A stretch of 7,376 nucleotides of DNA. Source: JANWHF01 sp036276235 (GTDB lineage Bacteria; Planctomycetota; Phycisphaerae; Tepidisphaerales; Tepidisphaeraceae). The position numbers and the translations under genes were made by a program. The notes beneath the pieces were generated by a model. It was not told where the DNA came from. It made no database searches and was given only the letters and a program-made list of their open reading frames with translations. Below are positions 4,802 through 7,376 of the stretch, one piece after another (position 1 is the stretch's first letter; every line of letters starts with the position of its first letter). The stretch spans positions 1 to 7,376 of the forward strand of contig DATBDZ010000473.1 of NCBI GenBank assembly GCA_036276235.1, written 5' to 3'.

Positions 4802-7255
4802 ATGTCGCTGGCAAGGGACCGATTCTCGCGGTTTAACCGCCTGCTGCTGACCATGATGTTGATGCTCGGCTGGTCGGGAACGGGCAGGCCGCTCAGAGCA
4901 GATGCGCCGCCAGTACCGCACTCCGCTTCCCATTCCCAGGCCGCCGACCCCACGCCCGAAGCATTGAAATCGTTTGCCGACCAACTGGATCTGATGTTCC
5001 CCCTCCTCCAGGAAGCCCACCGGCAGATCCCGCACGACCGGTTTGACCCTGCTGCCGTCATTGAGCAGGTCGGCCGCGATCCTTTGAAGCTTTTTGAATG
5101 GGTGCGCGATCAGACCACATGGATCGGCTATCAGGGATCACTGCGCGGCGCAGCCGGTGTTCTTCAGGATCGGCTGGGCAACAGTTTGGACCGATCTGTT
5201 CTTCTGGCGGAACTGCTGCACGGTACCGGCCAAAGGGTTCGACTGGCCCGCGCCACGTTATCCGAAGAGCAGGCGAAAAGTCTTCTTGAGAAGGTGCGTC
5301 CGTTACCCAGGTCGGCATCGAGCGATGCGGATGCTTTTGACCAAAATGTCGCCAGTACTGTGGAAACACTGGCTGCGAGCCACCATTTGGACGCCGCCGC
5401 CTTGAAAAAGGCGGTGGATCAGGCGTCCCTGGTAGCATCGCGGCAGGTGGAGGAAACGGCCCAGAATTCGGCGGAGCAAACGAGCAGCATCATGGGCCTG
5501 CTCGGGCATTCTTCCGGCCAAACCGCCGAAGCCGGGCAGGCGCGCCTGGTGAGCGCAATGCGCGATCATTTCTGGATCCAGCAATTTGAGGCCGGCCGAT
5601 GGGTGGACATGGACCTGCTGCTGCCTGATGCCGCCAGGGGAAAGTCCCTTGCGCCACCGGCATCTACCATCGAGTGGACACAGCGCGATCGCGTCATTCC
5701 CCTGGATCCCAAGCTCTATCATGAAGTCGAGCTTCATGTCGTCGCCGAACAGTGGAAAGAGGGAAAGCTCGCCGAGCATCCAGTCCTGACCTACGTGCTG
5801 CGTCCGGCGCAGATGAATGGCGCTGCGGTCCAGTTCCACCAACTCGCGCTGCACTCGCCGAAGATTTTCCAGGCCGGCTCGATCGAAGAATTTCGAGCCA
5901 ATGTCAACAAGGAAACCGAGTGGCTTCCGACGCTGGAAATCGGCGAGACGGTGGTCGCGCAAAGCAGCATCGACGTTTATGGAAACGTCAATAAAAGTCC
6001 TTCGGTCGATCCGACTGGAGGTTTGGCCTCCAAGGGAGTGGCCCGAGGGTTCGGCGGGTTTGGCGGCGCGCTGGGCGGCGCTGCACCAGCAGCGCCGACG
6101 GGAGTGCTGACCGCCGAATGGATCGAATATGTCGTTCGAGCACCCAATGAGCCGCCGCAGACAATTCGCAGGGAGCTTTTTGACCTGATCGGCCCCGCAG
6201 CGCGCATCGCATCGAGCAAGACGCGTACTCTGGCCGAACCGAAGCTCGATGACGCGGCGGTTTTCAATCGTGGGCTGGCGCTGCTTGGAGAAACGCAAAT
6301 ACTCATTGCTGGATTCACGCCGGCGCCGGAGTATGTGCAATATCTGTATGGCAAGGCATTGCTCGCCAATATCAAGCCCTACTCTGCCATCCTTCGCCGG
6401 GCGGCCGATCCCTCACAAAAGGTGATGGATGAAAAACTGATGCAGCAGTTGACGGCGTTTCCCGCGGAACTGTACGCCTTTGCCCTGGCCCGCATGGGAT
6501 GGAGCAGCCAGCATGACGATGTTTATCTGGATTGTCCGAACATCGTTTCCCATCACGCCGGGCTTCGACAAAACGCGCAAGGCGAACTGTTGAACTGCAG
6601 CGCGATGGACATCGTCGCCAATCGTGTCGCCACGCGACCGGGCCTGGGCGAAAAAGCATTCGGCGTTCGCGTGACGCAAGGCATTGTCGATACCAACGTG
6701 GAGCTTGCCATGGTGGCCGGTTGCGGCCAGATGTTGAATGCCGCCGATGTTTTCGCCCGCAGCGCACCTGAGCAATGGCTTGTCGTGCGGGCCGACAACG
6801 ACGCCGCATGGGCAGGATTGAAGGTCTCCGACGACGTTCGCGCAAGGGTCAATGCGGAATTGGCAGCCGCACAGGTCGTAATCATCCCAACTCAACCGCC
6901 CATCATCGACGGAACCCCGAGGATGTCCTATTGGCGGATTGACCCAGCCACCGGCCAGTGCCTGGGAGTCGGGGAAAACGGCTGGGGACAGGCGATGAGT
7001 GAACAGACTTCACTCCAAATCAAAGTTTTTATGCGGACCATCCAGACCGGCGCATGCGTGGCCTTCTCCGTGTCCAAGGGTAGCGTGGCGGGAGGCGCGA
7101 TATGCGTGCTGGGCGGAGGTTTTGGTCTGGGCGGTGACCTGGCCACAACCATCGGCTGGACCAAAATGACCGGCAATCTGCTCTCAAGCTTCGGCATCCT
7201 GGCCAGTACCGTGGGTATGTTTCGTTCCAATGTGCAGCATTCACATGGCGGCTAA
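4802..7255 (+). CDS. Exported protein with degenerate transglutaminase-like core and Gly-rich hydrophobic C-terminus
   Basis: The product has 817 residues. An N-terminal signal peptide is likely: basic RDRFSRFNR at 5-13, a hydrophobic core at 14-24, and cleavage perhaps after RADA (about 35). Residues about 93-150 and 250-276 look like the two halves of a transglutaminase-like core: W100 in FEWVRD, Y110 then LRGAAGVLQDRLGNSLDRS, with S128 where the catalytic cysteine would fall; then RDHFWIQQF at 254-262 (H256) and GRWVDMDLLLPD at 265-276 (D271). An Ala/Gln/Glu-rich, probably helical segment of about 100 residues separates them. After this come an unassigned middle, a Gly/Ala-rich linker (about 405-434), a helical-looking region, and a segment YWRIDPATGQCLGVGENGWGQA (710-731) of a kind I associate with large secreted transglutaminase-like proteins. 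Residues about 752-805 are glycine-rich and hydrophobic. Six cysteines lie after residue 575, so disulfides are possible outside the cytoplasm. It has its own promoter and ribosome binding site. Function unknown; activity is doubtful if S128 truly replaces the cysteine. Confidence 0.75.
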   Translation: MSLARDRFSRFNRLLLTMMLMLGWSGTGRPLRADAPPVPHSASHSQAADPTPEALKSFADQLDLMFPLLQEAHRQIPHDRFDPAAVIEQVGRDPLKLFEWVRDQTTWIGYQGSLRGAAGVLQDRLGNSLDRSVLLAELLHGTGQRVRLARATLSEEQAKSLLEKVRPLPRSASSDADAFDQNVASTVETLAASHHLDAAALKKAVDQASLVASRQVEETAQNSAEQTSSIMGLLGHSSGQTAEAGQARLVSAMRDHFWIQQFEAGRWVDMDLLLPDAARGKSLAPPASTIEWTQRDRVIPLDPKLYHEVELHVVAEQWKEGKLAEHPVLTYVLRPAQMNGAAVQFHQLALHSPKIFQAGSIEEFRANVNKETEWLPTLEIGETVVAQSSIDVYGNVNKSPSVDPTGGLASKGVARGFGGFGGALGGAAPAAPTGVLTAEWIEYVVRAPNEPPQTIRRELFDLIGPAARIASSKTRTLAEPKLDDAAVFNRGLALLGETQILIAGFTPAPEYVQYLYGKALLANIKPYSAILRRAADPSQKVMDEKLMQQLTAFPAELYAFALARMGWSSQHDDVYLDCPNIVSHHAGLRQNAQGELLNCSAMDIVANRVATRPGLGEKAFGVRVTQGIVDTNVELAMVAGCGQMLNAADVFARSAPEQWLVVRADNDAAWAGLKVSDDVRARVNAELAAAQVVIIPTQPPIIDGTPRMSYWRIDPATGQCLGVGENGWGQAMSEQTSLQIKVFMRTIQTGACVAFSVSKGSVAGGAICVLGGGFGLGGDLATTIGWTKMTGNLLSSFGILASTVGMFRSNVQHSHGG

Positions 7256-7267
7256 CAGACAGCAAGC

Positions 7268-7376
7268 ATGACGAGGCCGGCATTTACAATTGCAAGAACC
7301 GTACACGCGCGGCTCGCCGCCCTCTTGTGCGCCGCCGTTATGACTGCGGCACTTTCATATCAAGCCGCAGCTCAGG
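7268..7376 (+). CDS. Start of an exported protein, signal peptide only, cut by window edge
   Basis: An ATG 12 bases after the previous stop opens a frame that stays open for 36 codons to the window end. It reads MTRPAFTIARTVHARLAALL, then CAAVMTAALSYQAAAQ. This is a classic signal peptide: arginines at 3, 10 and 15, a hydrophobic core at about 17-30, and a small-residue cleavage site (AAA before Q36). No lipobox is convincing. No strong Shine-Dalgarno is seen, so translation may be coupled to the 817-residue gene, with which it probably shares a transcript. The mature protein lies outside the window and cannot be named. Confidence 0.6.
   Translation, partial: MTRPAFTIARTVHARLAALLCAAVMTAALSYQAAAQ

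Noticed and set aside
5394..5417. A 10-bp hairpin with a GAAA loop inside the 817-residue gene
   Set aside because: It is strong on paper but falls in codons for Ala-Ala-Ala-Leu-Lys-Lys-Ala-Val, where high-GC codon choice easily yields such a palindrome, and no T-run or boundary is present.
5303..6340. A 345-codon open frame on the minus strand inside the 817-residue gene
   Set aside because: Its translation is rich in Arg, Cys and His and low in recognisable structure, no ribosome binding site supports it, and the plus-strand gene has a signal peptide, promoter and motifs. It is a high-GC shadow frame.

Overview
This is a high-GC bacterial window, about 60% by eye. It holds six gene calls, one of them cut by the right edge, plus one repeat-packed intergenic region. 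No rRNA, tRNA, CRISPR array, integrase or transposase gene is visible. The lineage cannot be fixed from the sequence. The GC-rich coding style, the GTAG-headed intergenic palindromes and the large exported transglutaminase-like protein would fit a planctomycete-like or other environmental high-GC bacterium; this is a weak inference.

Layout: (a) 1-36, a perfect 8-bp tandem repeat cut by the window edge. (b) 102-614 (+), a membrane-anchored DUF2726 protein with a predicted nuclease-like fold, convergent with (c) 636-1076 (-), an unrecognised protein with three membrane segments. (d) 1144-1818 (+), divergent from (c), a CDP-alcohol phosphatidyltransferase of the YnbA/YnjF type. (e) 1819-2218, a 400-base gene-free region with six palindromes: four GTAG-headed REP-like hairpins and two copies of a 43/44-bp element in inverted orientation. 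(f) 2219-3955 (+), a fused alpha/beta hydrolase and SAM-dependent methyltransferase of the YnbC type, overlapping by ATGA with (g) 3952-4659 (+), a membrane-anchored dual-specificity phosphatase resembling the C-terminal part of YnbD. (h) 4802-7255 (+), behind its own promoter and strong ribosome binding site, an 817-residue exported protein with a degenerate transglutaminase-like core, followed after 12 bases by (i) 7268 to the edge, the signal peptide of another exported protein.

The most interesting unit is 1144-4659. It keeps the order of the poorly characterised E. coli ynbABCD locus (CDP-alcohol phosphatidyltransferase, CDP-diglyceride synthase, hydrolase-methyltransferase, PAP2/dual-specificity phosphatase). 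The ynbB position is occupied by the repeat cluster, and the ynbD homologue lacks the PAP2 half. By inference the set builds or remodels a phospholipid-like head group at the membrane: YnbA joins a CDP-activated lipid to an alcohol, the phosphatase removes a phosphate, and the hydrolase-methyltransferase edits the product. The substrate is unknown. The 4802-7376 region is a separate transcription unit for exported proteins.
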